DNA of 64,000 bases from Saxidomus purpurata (taxonomy: Eukaryota; Mollusca; Bivalvia; Venerida; Veneridae): the NCBI GenBank assembly GCA_022818135.1, contig JAFMSR010000017.1, positions 568,002 to 632,001 on the forward strand, read 5' to 3'. This document shows, piece by piece, positions 35,480 to 47,399 of this stretch (position 1 is the first letter of the stretch; every line of letters begins with the position of its first letter). Under the pieces are notes generated by a model. It saw nothing but the letters and a program-made list of their open reading frames with translations, ran no database searches and was not told where the DNA came from. The translations under genes and the position numbers were made by a program.

Positions 35480-36980
35480 TTGGTATCAAATTTAGGAGAC
35501 AGTTTCCTCAAAACGTTTCCATATAACGTGAACAGTATTTCTAATAAGTGACAGAAAAATGATTTAGATACTTAAAACAGATAATGAAAACATGAAAAGA
35601 AAAAAGAATGTTTAAAAAATCTTTAAGATGTACATGCCTTTGCAACATTTGTTCTGACAAATTAAGAGATGATGATGTATATTCTCAAGCACCAGAACGG
35701 ACATTTTACTGTATTGCCATTAAAGCGTGAGGTAGTGATACGCTATACCGCGGAAAAGGATTTAACCCAATTTGTGTGTTGCTTGACCCGAATTTTGTGT
35801 AAAATGTAGGGCATAGCAGAAACTAGGAGAGGTCATATCTGAGGCTGTGTTATTTACTTAAAATGGTTAATCTGATCTATATATCATTTTATAAATAAAT
35901 GTCTCTGTTTAAATCAAACAGAATACAAACTAAATTCTATGAAACAATGTGTTGTTGTAGCCACGCTTGTTTGACATTCTTTACAATGCTAATATTAATG
36001 ATGTGTCCGAAACATATTGCAAGAATTTTCCAATTCATCAGTTCAAGATATATAAATATAACGTTCTTTATAATGTAAAGCAATACCAGATTTTACAGTA
36101 TGGCAATAGCTCATACATTAAGGCAGTATAAAAATGCTTCATACATTGCATAATGTAACATCTGTACCTGGACTCAGTTCATACAGTACAAGAACAAATA
36201 TGATGTGATAAAAAGAAGATACTTCATACATATCGTTCATAACAACTATTTACACAGTTTATTCAATTTAGCTTATTAATAATGTTATTAAAAAGCATGG
36301 TTTGTTTCTTCTCTTAGTTTCAATAAAATCAATCATTTTTCAGTCTGCTTAACGAATTTATGAAAATGAAAACAAAAAAGAGCAAAAAAGAAACCACAAG
36401 CAAGAAACGTCTCCTGTCCTTGTTTCAAAAGTAAAACAACAAGAATAATGACTGATCCTTTATCATTTAGAGTTTTTGGCCTGGGGACTGAAAGTCCCAT
36501 AGGCCTAAGTTAGCATACCACATTTCAAACACTGCAGACAATTTAACTGTGCTATGTGCGAATAACAACTGTAAACATGCGCTATGGGAAAGTAGTGCAA
36601 GACAGACAAGATCAATCTTCTATTTGAATGTCGCATACGATAAGAACATATTTTGAAAACATAAATAAAAACAGTACATACAATTTTAAATGATTGCAGA
36701 AAGGTCCTTAGCTTACGGGCTCTATTACACAATTTTTTCATGGACTTTGGTTTAGAAATTACTGCGCTGTTAGCTGATTACGGAAGATAATCATATGCAT
36801 ATCACGGAAAAGTACGGATATTTACGGAACGTACGGAGCTCTATATAAGAGTTTGTAGTTTGATATTCAAATTGCTGAATCAGATGTTATTTCATTGATA
36901 ACTTTCTTATTAACGAACGATAACATGATTATATATTTACCCAAAAATGAATTTCTTTTAAAAAATATATATAATTTACG
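35480..36980. other. No recognisable gene
   Basis: AT-rich non-coding sequence with only short unconserved frames. Confidence 0.45.
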
Positions 36981-36999
36981 TACATTCCCGAGAGGGAAG

Positions 37000-37756
37000 T
37001 CACGTGAGCAAAATCACCCGCCATTTATCGAGGCTGACCTTAGCAACATCATATTTGTCTATGTAAACTGTTAGTTCAGTTCATCACTTGATATCCCGAC
37101 CACCTCTAACAAGGTAAGCAAGAATCATTTTTAGTTTTCCCTGTTATATGCATTGTACAGTAATGTATTTATATTTCATTTCTGTTTCAGTCTTGTCCTT
37201 GGTACACAATAATTTTCGATCCACATCGTCTCGCTTGAAGTTGAACAAAGCGCAAATCGAATTATTTTTATTAGTCTCTCAAATAATTTATAATGTTGAC
37301 CATGTGATTATTTTTCATTTAACGTACGTTTTATAATAAAACAAACTTCCTCTTTCTGTGTCGTATATTAAATTTCGTCCTCTGCACATTTCGACCCGCG
37401 CTTTCACCGATTACAAGGTAAACAAGTTTCCCTGTTATACACATTGCACAGTACTGCATTTATATCTCATTGCTGGAAGTGCTTTGTTTATTTCTGTTTC
37501 AAGGTCTTGTCCTTGGTACACAATAATTTTCGATCCACATCATCAGATCATATCGCTTGAAGTTAAACAAAGCGCAGATCGAATTATTTCTATTGGTCTC
37601 TTAAACAATTTATAATGTTGACCATGTGATTATTTTTTAATTAAAGTACATCTTATAAACAAACAAACTTCTCTGCCACCGATATCTTTGTAAATCATTC
37701 ATTCTATGTCGTATATTAAACTTTGTCCACTGCACATTTCGACCCGTGCTTTAGGT
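37000..37756 (+). repeat. Partly duplicated block with splice-like junctions (possible non-coding exons)
   Basis: The segment around cttgtccttggtacacaata occurs at 37193 and again at 37504 (311 bp apart). A second block, gtcgtatattaaa...gcacatttcgaccc, occurs at 37360 and 37708. Donor-like junctions ctaacaag|gtaagc (37114), gattacaag|gtaaac (37418) and gctttag|gtaagg (37756), and an acceptor-like tttctgtttcag (37190), fall in or beside the copies. No protein frame is conserved. A duplicated UTR or lncRNA exon or a repeat element would both fit. Confidence 0.5.
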
Positions 37757-38789
37757 AAGGTTCAGCGCAAATCACGAAGGTCAAAAAGTGTTTTTAGGGG
37801 AGTAAATCTATAGCACCCAGGCCTTCAGCGCTTACAGCGCTTTGATAAAAATTGTCACCACAACACAATTGTGAACACTTGAAAACAAAAGAATCAAGAG
37901 ATGTATGGATATGAGTTAACACATGCATAGACTTATTGATATTTGACATTTTTCCGAAATATTTGATACCACATCTCGTTAGCAATGTTTTTATATTGTT
38001 TACAACGGCCGGGGAAATAAAAAAAATTGCTTAATTTCATGATTTAAGAAACTTATATGGTACCTTTGTGTGAACTGAAAATACAATAATGTTTAAACTT
38101 TTGTAAAGAATGTGCCGTCTACTCCAACCATTTGTTTTTGATGAAGTATTTTGTGAGATTTGTGATCAATGAATCTGTTAAATCCCAGAAAGATGTTATT
38201 TTTCTACACTCCGTGAATAGGTGACACACTGTTTTTCTCCATGGTTTACAAACGTTACACGTCATCAGATAAATACTTTAAACTTAAATTTTGGCTCTGT
38301 GTTTACTGCATTATGAATTATTGCCCATTGAAATAATTTTGCTTTCATTAAACAATTTTTAACCAGGTACGTACCTTTCCAGCAAAACTTATTATTTATA
38401 TTAAGTTTTTATTAACCTTCTGTTGTAGATGTTTTAAGCTTTGTTCTGTAACTGCAAATTGATCTGTTCGATAAGAAGTATGTCTGGTTTTATAATTTTA
38501 TGCGAAGCGTCAAAGATCGTGTTTTAATGAAATTTGCCTCAGACCTGTTGACTGTCTATTCTGTTGATCTCGTAGTATTTCGATATGTTCTTCAGGGATG
38601 CTTTGTTTTAAAATTTACCAGTTCTGTACCCAGTTTGTTCTGAACCGTAATTTAGTTAACAGAATGTTGTCACTTACGAAAGTTCCGTACAACTGTTCGA
38701 CCCAAATATCTTAACTTGTGTTATGTTGCTCGATGAAAAAGATTTAAACATTAACGGTTCGTGTCTTTAACGTATGACTTGATTACAAA

Positions 38790-39245
38790 ACTAGATGGGT
38801 GTTCAGCAGAACACTTGTGTCGCCCTCTTACACTTTGTCAGAATAACCAAAAATCTTATGACAAAATCTAAGTATAAAAAGAGGCATGACCTTGACCTAT
38901 AAAATTTGGCGGCATCATGACCCTTTTGTCATAAGCAATACAACTGTAAAGTTTGATGAAAAAATCTTAAGAAATGGCAAAGTTATAGCCAACGTTAAGT
39001 TTTCGTGACAAAAACTAAGTACAAAAAGGTGCATAACTCTGTCAAATATGACCTTGACCTATAAAGTTTGGCGGCATCATGACCCTTTTGTCATAAGCAA
39101 TACAATTGTAAAGTTTGATGAAGAAATCTTAAGAAATGGCAAAGTTATAGCCAACGTTAAGTTTTTGTGACGGGCGGACGGACCGACGGACACAAAGCGA
39201 TCCCTATGTATCGCCTTTTCTTCGAAAGGACTTCTTGTTTGGTGT
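38790..39245. repeat. 162-bp tandem duplication (molluscan-type repeat)
   Basis: ggcggcatcatgacccttt recurs at 38908 and 39070, and about 160 bases around it are nearly identical in both copies (gaccttgacctataaa, aaatcttaagaaatggcaaa, ttatagccaacgttaag). It ends in gggcggacggaccgacggac. No gene. Confidence 0.9.
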
Positions 39246-39249
39246 TTGG

Positions 39250-41085
39250 TTTAAAAGACTTTGCAAATATATTCCAACAATTACGAGCTGCAATATAAAA
39301 ATCAGATATTGTTCTCGTCAATGTTCTTCTTTCAAGACTAAAAGGTATATAATAGATCATTTTGATTGAATACTAAATCAATTGTTTTGAACACACGTTG
39401 TCCAGTTACATTCCATATTTGTATATCTTCTTGAATTATTTTGATTAACATTTCGATTCTATAATCTGAAACAATTTCCGATACCTTGTGAAGATTAAAC
39501 CGGCCTCTGGCTGTTTTCGGCAGAGACTAGAGACCTTTTTCCGTTCCAGATAAAACTCGAAACTAAATCATCATTTTCTTTACAGAATTTATCGTGTATG
39601 CTTTTGTTTCACTCAGAATAAATAATGTTTTTTACAAGAATATTACTTCATTTATATTCTTAAAAACCATCTGTATTTTGTTATAGATGCATTACTATTT
39701 AATTTTGTCAACATTTGTATTCTATAAGTGTTGTGAGATTTTCGTTGGTATTTACGAAACTTCATACAAATCTTCAGAGTTGTTCATTTAGGTATTAGCA
39801 ACAAATATCCCCACTTACTGAACTTAACAAATACAGGTTTATGTATCGCTGTGCAGAACTAATACAGATACCAGTTTAATTTTCACACAGATATGTTACG
39901 TTAAAACAAGTGATGTGATAGTATCCCTTTTTGAGAACATTTTACCCCTATCTGTACCTAAATTATATGTTGAAGTTTTGCATTCATATATTGACCAGGC
40001 ATATTTTTGATTGTCATTCTTTGCTTTATATAACAAGTGCATGTGGTGCTTTGACACCTTATTTTAAGTAATACATGAATAAGCGCACTTTCTCTAGACA
40101 GCTCTTACTGGTTTTATTTAGTTATCATTATTTAGTTAGAAGACATATTAGTGTGGTAAATTGATATACATGTATATATATATGTTCCACAGAACAGGCT
40201 AAATGGCCAACCAAACCTATAAAATACCAACAGTAAGGATTTAATTCTCATATGGGACGAATGTGCAACATAAAATAAGATTACGTACGTTATACAAGAC
40301 GAGATTGACGAACACAGTGGGATTATAAAAAATTTATTTCTGTCTCGGGAAATATTTCTGTCTTTGAATATAATCATTATCTAATCCGTCTGGTAATTTA
40401 GATAGATATGCAAGGACGAAAAAGAACTGTGCCGAACCGAATCTGAGGTAGGTTAATGCGCCTTCTATGTTATTAATTTCTGAAACATTTTTTGGACGTT
40501 GGGTGTTGCAATTTGTCATGTTGTCATCAATATTATTGTTGGCTTCAATGGATTTAATTGTCCTTGATTTAGACAGTAAATTAATCATAAATGTGTTATA
40601 CAATTTGTCTTTATTCATATGCAGTACATTATAATATGCATGTCTTTTTAACTTACAATTGACTATTGTTATTTTTCGTATCCTGCAATTATGTACATGT
40701 ATTTCCATTGCGTTTTTCCCTAATTGTATGTAAAGTAATTTCATGTACTATATTCTTAAGAACTAAAATTTGATTAAACTAAACTTAACACTACTAACAT
40801 TTTTGTCCATTGTTTACATGAATTCTTCGGAAAGGCGAGCGCACTCTCTATAGACAGCTCGAGCTTAGTTTTTATTATTATTCAGCTGGATTAAGATTGA
40901 TTAGTTTAATAAAGTAATGTATATAATGTGTTCCTTAGGATAGGCAACATGACATATGTAAATGAACTCTCACATGGGACCAGAGTCACACTAAATATAA
41001 CGATGTATGTTATGGGATATTTCGCTGAATCACAAAAAATGATACAACAATTCTGATCTTATCCGTGTAGCAAATTAAATATAGA
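39250..41085. other. No firm gene; weak internal duplication
   Basis: Segments near 40085-40290 and 40835-41010 share scattered similarity (agcgcact.tct.tagacagctc, and catatgggac/cacatgggac). A 136-aa minus frame at 40334-40744 starts with ATG but matches no family I recognise. I leave it unannotated. Confidence 0.4.
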
Positions 41086-41089
41086 TATA

Positions 41090-42596
41090 CAGTAAAACCC
41101 CTATAATAAGACCACCATTCGGACTTTATGAAACTGGTCTTATTAGCGGGGTGGTCTCAGTATTGAGTTTGGTCTTTTTGTACTGGATAATATTTATCAT
41201 ATTATAGCAAGATCATTATGTACATGTATTGGTCTTTACAAATTATAGACAGAACATGATCTGTATAAAGTCATGTACTTCTCATGAATAAAATTTATAC
41301 GGGAAAAACCGGGTTTTTCCCGTCCTTAAGTTACACGTTAATTAAAAATTATTGATGAATTAAGTGTAAAATGAATTTACAATAATTTCAATATATATAC
41401 GTCCAAGTTGAATTTAGGTTCTCCGTTACAGGAGCCATTTTGGATTTCGACTTCCGGTGGTAATGACTAAAACATTTCCGAAAACAACTCTTCCCCCTGT
41501 TTTCATTCTTCAGCAACCAGCTAATTACTGGTTGTTAAACTTAACGATTTTTTAAAACTTTTTAAAAGAAATTAATTATATATAAAAGTATTTTCCCAAT
41601 GTTGTCAGGAACGCTGAATTGACGCAGCTCCCGCGCTGTAAGGGGAGGTAATCGTTACGTTGCGTTATTCAAAAAGCGTCTACTGACCACGAACCGAAGC
41701 GTTGTTTAATGGACGTCATTGTACCATTATACGGAAAGTTGTATTACAGTATGATTCGTGTTATATTTTTTTTTAATGTTTCTTTGGTTAGACTGTAGTA
41801 AATGTGGTGTACATTTTTGTTTTGTATTACTTATTATGATAACAGTTACAAATAAATTAATGTATTTAGTTTTTCCCGTGGATAGGTAGCACCTATAGTT
41901 ATATTAGCATTTTTCATTCAATAAAACAATTTGTGACCTGTACTTCAAACAAAACAAAAGTTTGCCATTTACTGGAATATGTTGCTTTCAACATTAATTC
42001 AATGTCATTTATCCTAAATACTTCAAAAATAAACGTTTCTGACCACCACTGAAAGCATAACAAGAGTTGACTGTATGCTTGAACATTAAATTTTCACCGA
42101 CTGTCTTTCTATCTCACCTGTCATCAGACAGATCACACATCGTTTTGCTCATGCAATTAAATTTCTAACAGTTTCCCCCACCGATTATCACATCAAATGT
42201 ATTAAATAAATCAAAGACAATTAATTATCAAACACTTCCGTGTTTGTTTCACACCATCCTTGACCTTTGCCGTAAAGTGGTCGCTCAATTGTCGTAAATT
42301 GGTCATTAGTTGTCGTAAAACTTGGGCAGATGTTGTTTATGTCATCATTAAGATGTAAACAATACACATGAAATTGAGGTGAGAAAATGCCTGCGGTCGC
42401 ATTATAGGATTAAAATAGCACTTGATTAATGGATAGGGACTGTATTTAGTGGTCGTATTACGGAATAACGGGGTGGTCGTATTTTCGAAGTTAGCGACCA
42501 ATAAGATATATAGAGAAAAATTCCGTTCTGAAAAATATTGGTCTCATTAGCGGGGTGGTCTCGAAATCGGGGTGGTCGCAAATAGAGTTTTTACTG
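41090..42596. mobile_element. 1.5 kb TA-flanked TIR element, pogo/Tigger-like ends
   Basis: The left end cagtaaaacccctataataa and the right end aatagagtttttactg are inverted relatives, each abutting TA (41088-41089, 42597-42598). Just inside both ends are copies of ttagcggggtggtct. Ends of the form cagtaaaa-cctctat with a TA duplication are typical of pogo/Tigger-type transposons. The interior has no transposase that I can recognise, so it looks non-autonomous. Confidence 0.82.
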
Positions 42597-43459
42597 TATA
42601 TGCAGATCAATTTTATGTGAAACATCATACCTGTCGCTATTATAGAGGGAAATGTCTTATAAAATACAGTAAGCCCCGTCTACAAAGTTAAGTTTACAAT
42701 TATGTGCATAAACATTCATAAATATACAATCAAGAAACATTAGATGTATCGTTCATCAAGATACCTTTTCAGTATTTATTATAGAGGAGACATGATTGAT
42801 ACAATCCATGTATACTTGTAAATGTTTTGGATACACATACATCGGTTTAGATATGCATGTACTTCTATGGTTACCCTATATTTAGACTTTGGTGAATTTA
42901 AACATTTTACTCGGGTCATGCTACAACTTTTAAGTCCCTTTTAGGCCCTTGAAAGTTTGTGTTGATATGCGTTTTGTCCATACATTTACTTCTGATGAAG
43001 ACATTGAAATATGTATTTTGACTATATATTCAGCGGTGGAAAATACATGCAAGCCTTCGACTGATTGATGTACTTACAAGATTTTAAGAAGGAATCAAGC
43101 ATTATTAATTTAAAAGTGAATGAACGTAAATAATGAACGTCGCTTTTATGAAAACTTGAATGAAGAGTGTAAACCGCCAATTTCTTTTGTGCAAAATAAA
43201 TCTAATAAAAATAGACTAGCAATCTGTTGATGGGATGTTTGTTTGGGATCTCTGTATAAACCACCTATTAACATTTAATAAAAAATCACATACGTTATAA
43301 GTTAGAGGTCTAGTTATGCATACTTTCGGTACGTCAAGCGCAGCTAATATTTCATGGCTCTCATGTACATAGTTATCCTTGAGCTCTTTGTTTGGACGGC
43401 CCTTAATCCTATGCCATTTTCCACTACCATAAAATTTGATATGCTTGTTGTATAGCTGC

Positions 43460-44019
43460 CACTAATATTTTTAGTGTTACCAAGACATGATTCTTTTTAT
43501 ATAGTCCAAGATAGGCACACTGAAATTGATCGTGTTTGCAAACAAACCCCCGCATTACGCAATATTTTTCACTAATAAGAGCTCAGTCCGGTGGGCAGCA
43601 ATTAGTAGTCGGTTAGTGCAATGGTTTACTCTCGGTTTCCAGTTTTCCTCTCTCAGTATCGTCACCGGTTGTCAAAATTTGAAGCTCACAAAGACATTTG
43701 TTTGTTGTTTTCTGTTATTTGTGCAGTTCGAAGTTACATCACTGTTCAAATGGCTTTACTACAACACGGTTCAATAGGCACAAGAAATGCTTTGAGATCA
43801 CGTATTTCACTTCAGCGCGTGATCTCAAAGCACACCTTGTGCCTATTGAACCGTGTTGTAATAAAGCCATTTGAACAGTGATGTATGCCGGACTATCTCT
43901 TTCAGTGGAAAATATTGCGTCATGCGGGGGTTTGTTTGCAAACACGATCAATTTTATTGTGTCTGTCTTGCAACTATATATAAAAGAATTATGTCTGGGT
44001 AACACTAAAAATATCAGTG
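43460..44019. mobile_element. Foldback element with an insertion in one arm
   Basis: Inverted arms run from the ends cactaatatttttagtgtta (left) and taacactaaaaatatcagtg (right) to a short centre near 43805-43815. The block from 43735 to 43801 mirrors 43816 to about 43885. About 142 bases present in the left arm (43592-43734) are absent from the right. The arms share caaacccccgcat and gtgatctcaaagca landmarks. Confidence 0.85.
43592..43734. repeat. Unique insertion in left arm of foldback element
   Basis: Sequence without a counterpart in the opposite arm. It contains cggttagtgcaatggtttac, faintly A-box-like, but no clear B box. Origin unresolved: insertion here, or deletion from the other arm. 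Confidence 0.55.
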
Positions 44020-45063
44020 TATATCTTCTGTTGTAAATGTAAGTGTACCTTGCCAATCGGGTGAAATTATATTACAAGTTAAACCATCAAAATAGTACCT
44101 ATGAGGCTGTTCGAGACACATTCCGTTATTCAAGGAACACTTTCTTGTGGTGTGGATTTATTTGTTGCTATCTGAAAAATGATGATTTGTGTCTATTTTG
44201 TAGGATTGTGCATGTATAACAGCACCTGTAGGAAAAAAGACACTTAAATGCTTAAATACAAGTACCTCAAAAGCATCGTCATTAAATACACATTTCTGAT
44301 ACATAAATTGGAAAAGACTACGAGCCTAGTAGGAACTGCTTCAGGATAATAGACATCTGTGCATAAATTATTAAGCGGCAATATGCTAACATTATGCACC
44401 ATACATTAATCCAAATCAAAAGAGCGTTTTATTAATTTCAGTCACTTAATAACTATGATGTTCCTTTCCAAAGTTTAAATGCTGTGGCTTTACCTGTTAA
44501 TTAAATCGACGCGTACCTTAGTGCAGTACGTCTTCTTTCATCGTCTTCTGATGTTTATCAGGTATTCAACCTAAACTGCTTATTTCAGAATGCTGTTCGG
44601 TTTGTTGCTTCTTCGTTTTTACTTACAATTTACTTTTTTGTATCTTTATATGTACTGTCAATATCAGTTTCATGTTGTCCCTTACATGAAGCGGTCAAAA
44701 AGGCTATGTCTCAGACATGTATTTTCAAAGTTTAAGAATTCTTTCTTTCGTGTGCCATGCTTGGTTGTGTTTCGGGATCGTTATCCCAATTTACACTTAC
44801 GGATAAGATCTATAACATAGGCCAAGTTCTATAAGTCAAAAAAGGCAGAAGACCCACCGTTCACTACTTTTGTTGTGTATATCTTGTATATAACTTTAAA
44901 CATTTCGATACACTAGTTATCAGCCATTAAATGGGTGTATGTATCAAAAAAAGTTTAGAATGTACACGATTATAACTCCCATTTTTTAAATTTGAAAAAG
45001 AATAAATTACCAACATAAAAAGTTAACGTGGCAGTATAATAAGTTTTTATAAATGACTACTGT

Positions 45064-45168
45064 ATCGTGATGAAAACTACACTAAATTATGTGTCGTGAT
45101 GAAAACTACACTAAAGTCTGTGTCGTGATGAAAACTAGACTGTGTCGTGATGAAAATTACACTGTGCT
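45064..45168. repeat. 29-bp tandem repeat, about 4 copies
   Basis: tcgtgatgaaaactacact recurs at 45065, 45094, 45123 and 45145. The last interval is shortened to 22 bases. Confidence 0.88.
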
Positions 45169-45643
45169 GTATATGTTTTTATAATGCATGTACCATGACA
45201 GTATGTAGTTTTGAGATTGAAGGATAGACACAAAAATGTGTTCCGTCTTCTTTGAAATGTGTATCTGTCTGTACAAACTAGCTAGAGGTATAGTTTATTT
45301 GAATAAATGTCCTATGATCGTTGACAAAACATTTCTAATGTAATTTGTGGTATATATTTCTACATCTTTAAGTAACATGTTTGTCAGCACCTCAAGCTAA
45401 ATTGATCTTGAATCCCCATGTATACATGATTTAATACGCAATCAAAGATTGAATCTTTAACAAAACTCTGCTGCTATTACAAAAGTTTCTCTTTGTAATG
45501 TAGTATAAACAGACGTGGTTAACAATTGCCTTTAGTAGTATTTTGACCTAATGTACATATGAGTTGTGGTACATAGGAAGGGCTTTATCAAGAATGATAA
45601 TAGGGGTGGGATACTGTCATTTTTAGATAAGAGTATACATAAA

Positions 45644-45644
<1 letters not shown>

Positions 45645-45685
<41 letters not shown>
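45645..45685. repeat. (TA)n microsatellite
   Basis: About 20 TA units without interruption, flanked by 'acataaag' and 'gataaag'. Tyr/Ile-repeat ORFs over it are artefacts. Confidence 0.97.
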
Positions 45686-45688
<3 letters not shown>

Positions 45689-45954
45689 AAAGTATACGGC
45701 AAAACTCTGGTAAACATTTATTTTGGTCGATCAAAAATTCTGGCGAAATCCTGGATAAGTTTAAAGTAATAAATAAAAGTAACTTCAGACAATTACAACT
45801 TTTCTATTGTGTATGCCACTTTACCACATAATTTGATAAAAAAGCTAACTCCCTAATTCAGACTTTTGCCAGGGAGAAAGTTAATTTCGCCTCAATTTCG
45901 ATAAAGCTTTTTTTACTAGCTGTATTGTTAAACATTATACATGTGGACCTGTGA

Positions 45955-46770
45955 CGAAGTTTGTAAAGCCCATCCTTTTTATTGAACAACATTTATATAA
46001 GGTTTGGGAATGCAGTTTTCAGACAAGTAATCGGTATTCCCATGGGAATATAATTGTGCACCCCTTGTCGCAGATTTGTTATTATATTGATATAAGAGAC
46101 TTATGTTGAGTCTTTCTCCAGATACGCAGGCAGACATTATCATTACTTTTAATAATACATCACGCTATCTGGATATTCTTAATATGGATACCCTTTTTGG
46201 TCAATTTGGACACTATTTTCCCGGGAACTCCAGTTAATAAAAACAACAATGGAACTGGTTCATTGTTTTTTTTTTTTTTTTTTTTTTATAAAATATTATA
46301 ATTCCAAAATTTTTGACAAGAGGGATGATTTTAATTTTAGTAGCAAATTACCATTTGGATGGGGAGTACCTCATGTACATTTATGGGGTATACATTTCTC
46401 ATTAATTCGGTTTGCAGAGCGTGTAGTCATGTTTAGGATTTCAATGAACGTAATCAATATAATACAAATAAACTTCTTCAACAGGGCTACCGTTATTACA
46501 AATTGCGTAAATATTTGGCTAAATTTTACAATGTAATTCTGATTTGGTTTTGAAATTCAACGGCAATCTAAAGGGTCTTCTACGAGAAGGTATTTCAAAA
46601 CCCGATTTTTATGGGGATGTGGCTACAAACTTAGTTTTGGGTCATGGAAAGTTCCAACTGTCATTTGCTAAAATTATAAAACGTTTTGTTAAAAGAGTTA
46701 CGACCAACGTTTTGAGACAACCGCATGCTTGGTGTTCAACCCGTTTGCAGTTGGACGCATGCTTCCCTCA
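45955..46770 (+). pseudogene. Broken reverse transcriptase (C-terminal half)
   Basis: Reading across frameshifts gives IYIRFGNAVFRQVIGIPMG, then SLSPDTQADI and FNNTSRYLD, then KIFDKRDDFNF, then LIRFAERV, then DFNERNQYNTNKLLQQGYRY, then LKGLLREGISKPDFYGDV. The GIPMG and FNNTSRYLD(D) blocks are RT catalytic-domain motifs, and the IYDKRDDF, LIRFA and LLQQGYRYxKL run is characteristic of an RT family common in marine invertebrate genomes. One Asp codon of the catalytic YLDD is missing, a long T run (about 46265-46287) interrupts it, and at least two frameshifts follow. Class (non-LTR or Penelope-like) is not resolved. It leads directly into the 3' tail repeat. Confidence 0.85.
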
Positions 46771-46774
46771 TTGA

Positions 46775-47385
46775 CTGACGGAAGAGGGGGGGGACCAATG
46801 CATTGGTGCATTTTTAAATCCACTGGGACCAACGTTTTGATTCGACCTCTGCCTTTTCGTCGGGCCCTTAAGGGTGTTTCTCCTAGTGCTCGCTTGCAAA
46901 GCATTGATACATACGATTTTGGTTCTCAAGGTTTGACAATTAAATATTCATACACGTTTTTTTTTTACATACCATGCCGTTTGTTTCCATTGGTTTTAGG
47001 ATTCACCTAGCAGGGATTACTTTTATTTACACTGTCCGTGACTTTGGAACATGGGGGGGTGGGGGGAGTTGGGGGGTGGGGGTGGGGTTGGGTGCGCACT
47101 ATAAACCGGTTTAAGCTCCCCATGTTTGCACGACCGTTCCAAGGCGGGCCCCACTGTGTCTTTTTAATTGATCGCTTTGTCCTTTTTGCATTTATGCTAG
47201 TGTGTGTTGGTAGTGTGTGAGTTTGAAAATGTGTGTGTGTGTGTTCATGAGAAGAAACAGTTTTTTTTTTTTGTGTGTGTGTGTGTGTGTTGGTGGTGTT
47301 TTGGGCTATGGCTCGTTTTGGGAGGCTACGTTTTTGGTATGTGGCATTCCTGTTTGATATTATTTTGTTTTTTTGGCAAACTGGA
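46775..47385 (+). mobile_element. 3' tail of the RT element (master copy of the tail family)
   Basis: Follows the RT relic on the same strand. It contains cgggcccttaagggtgtttc, a G-rich run near 47046-47090, (TG)n stretches, gggaggctacgtttttggta, and the terminal cctgtttgatattattttgt. The minus-strand block 55925-56455 matches it from about 46845 to the end, and shorter copies at 1-40, 6750-7058, 54185-54290 and 58190-58310 share only its 3' part. Confidence 0.85.
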
Positions 47386-47399
47386 AATAAGACAAACAT

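Noticed and set aside
40334..40744. 136-aa minus-strand ORF
   Set aside because: ATG start and moderate length, but no recognisable domain or splice context. AT-rich composition makes chance likely.
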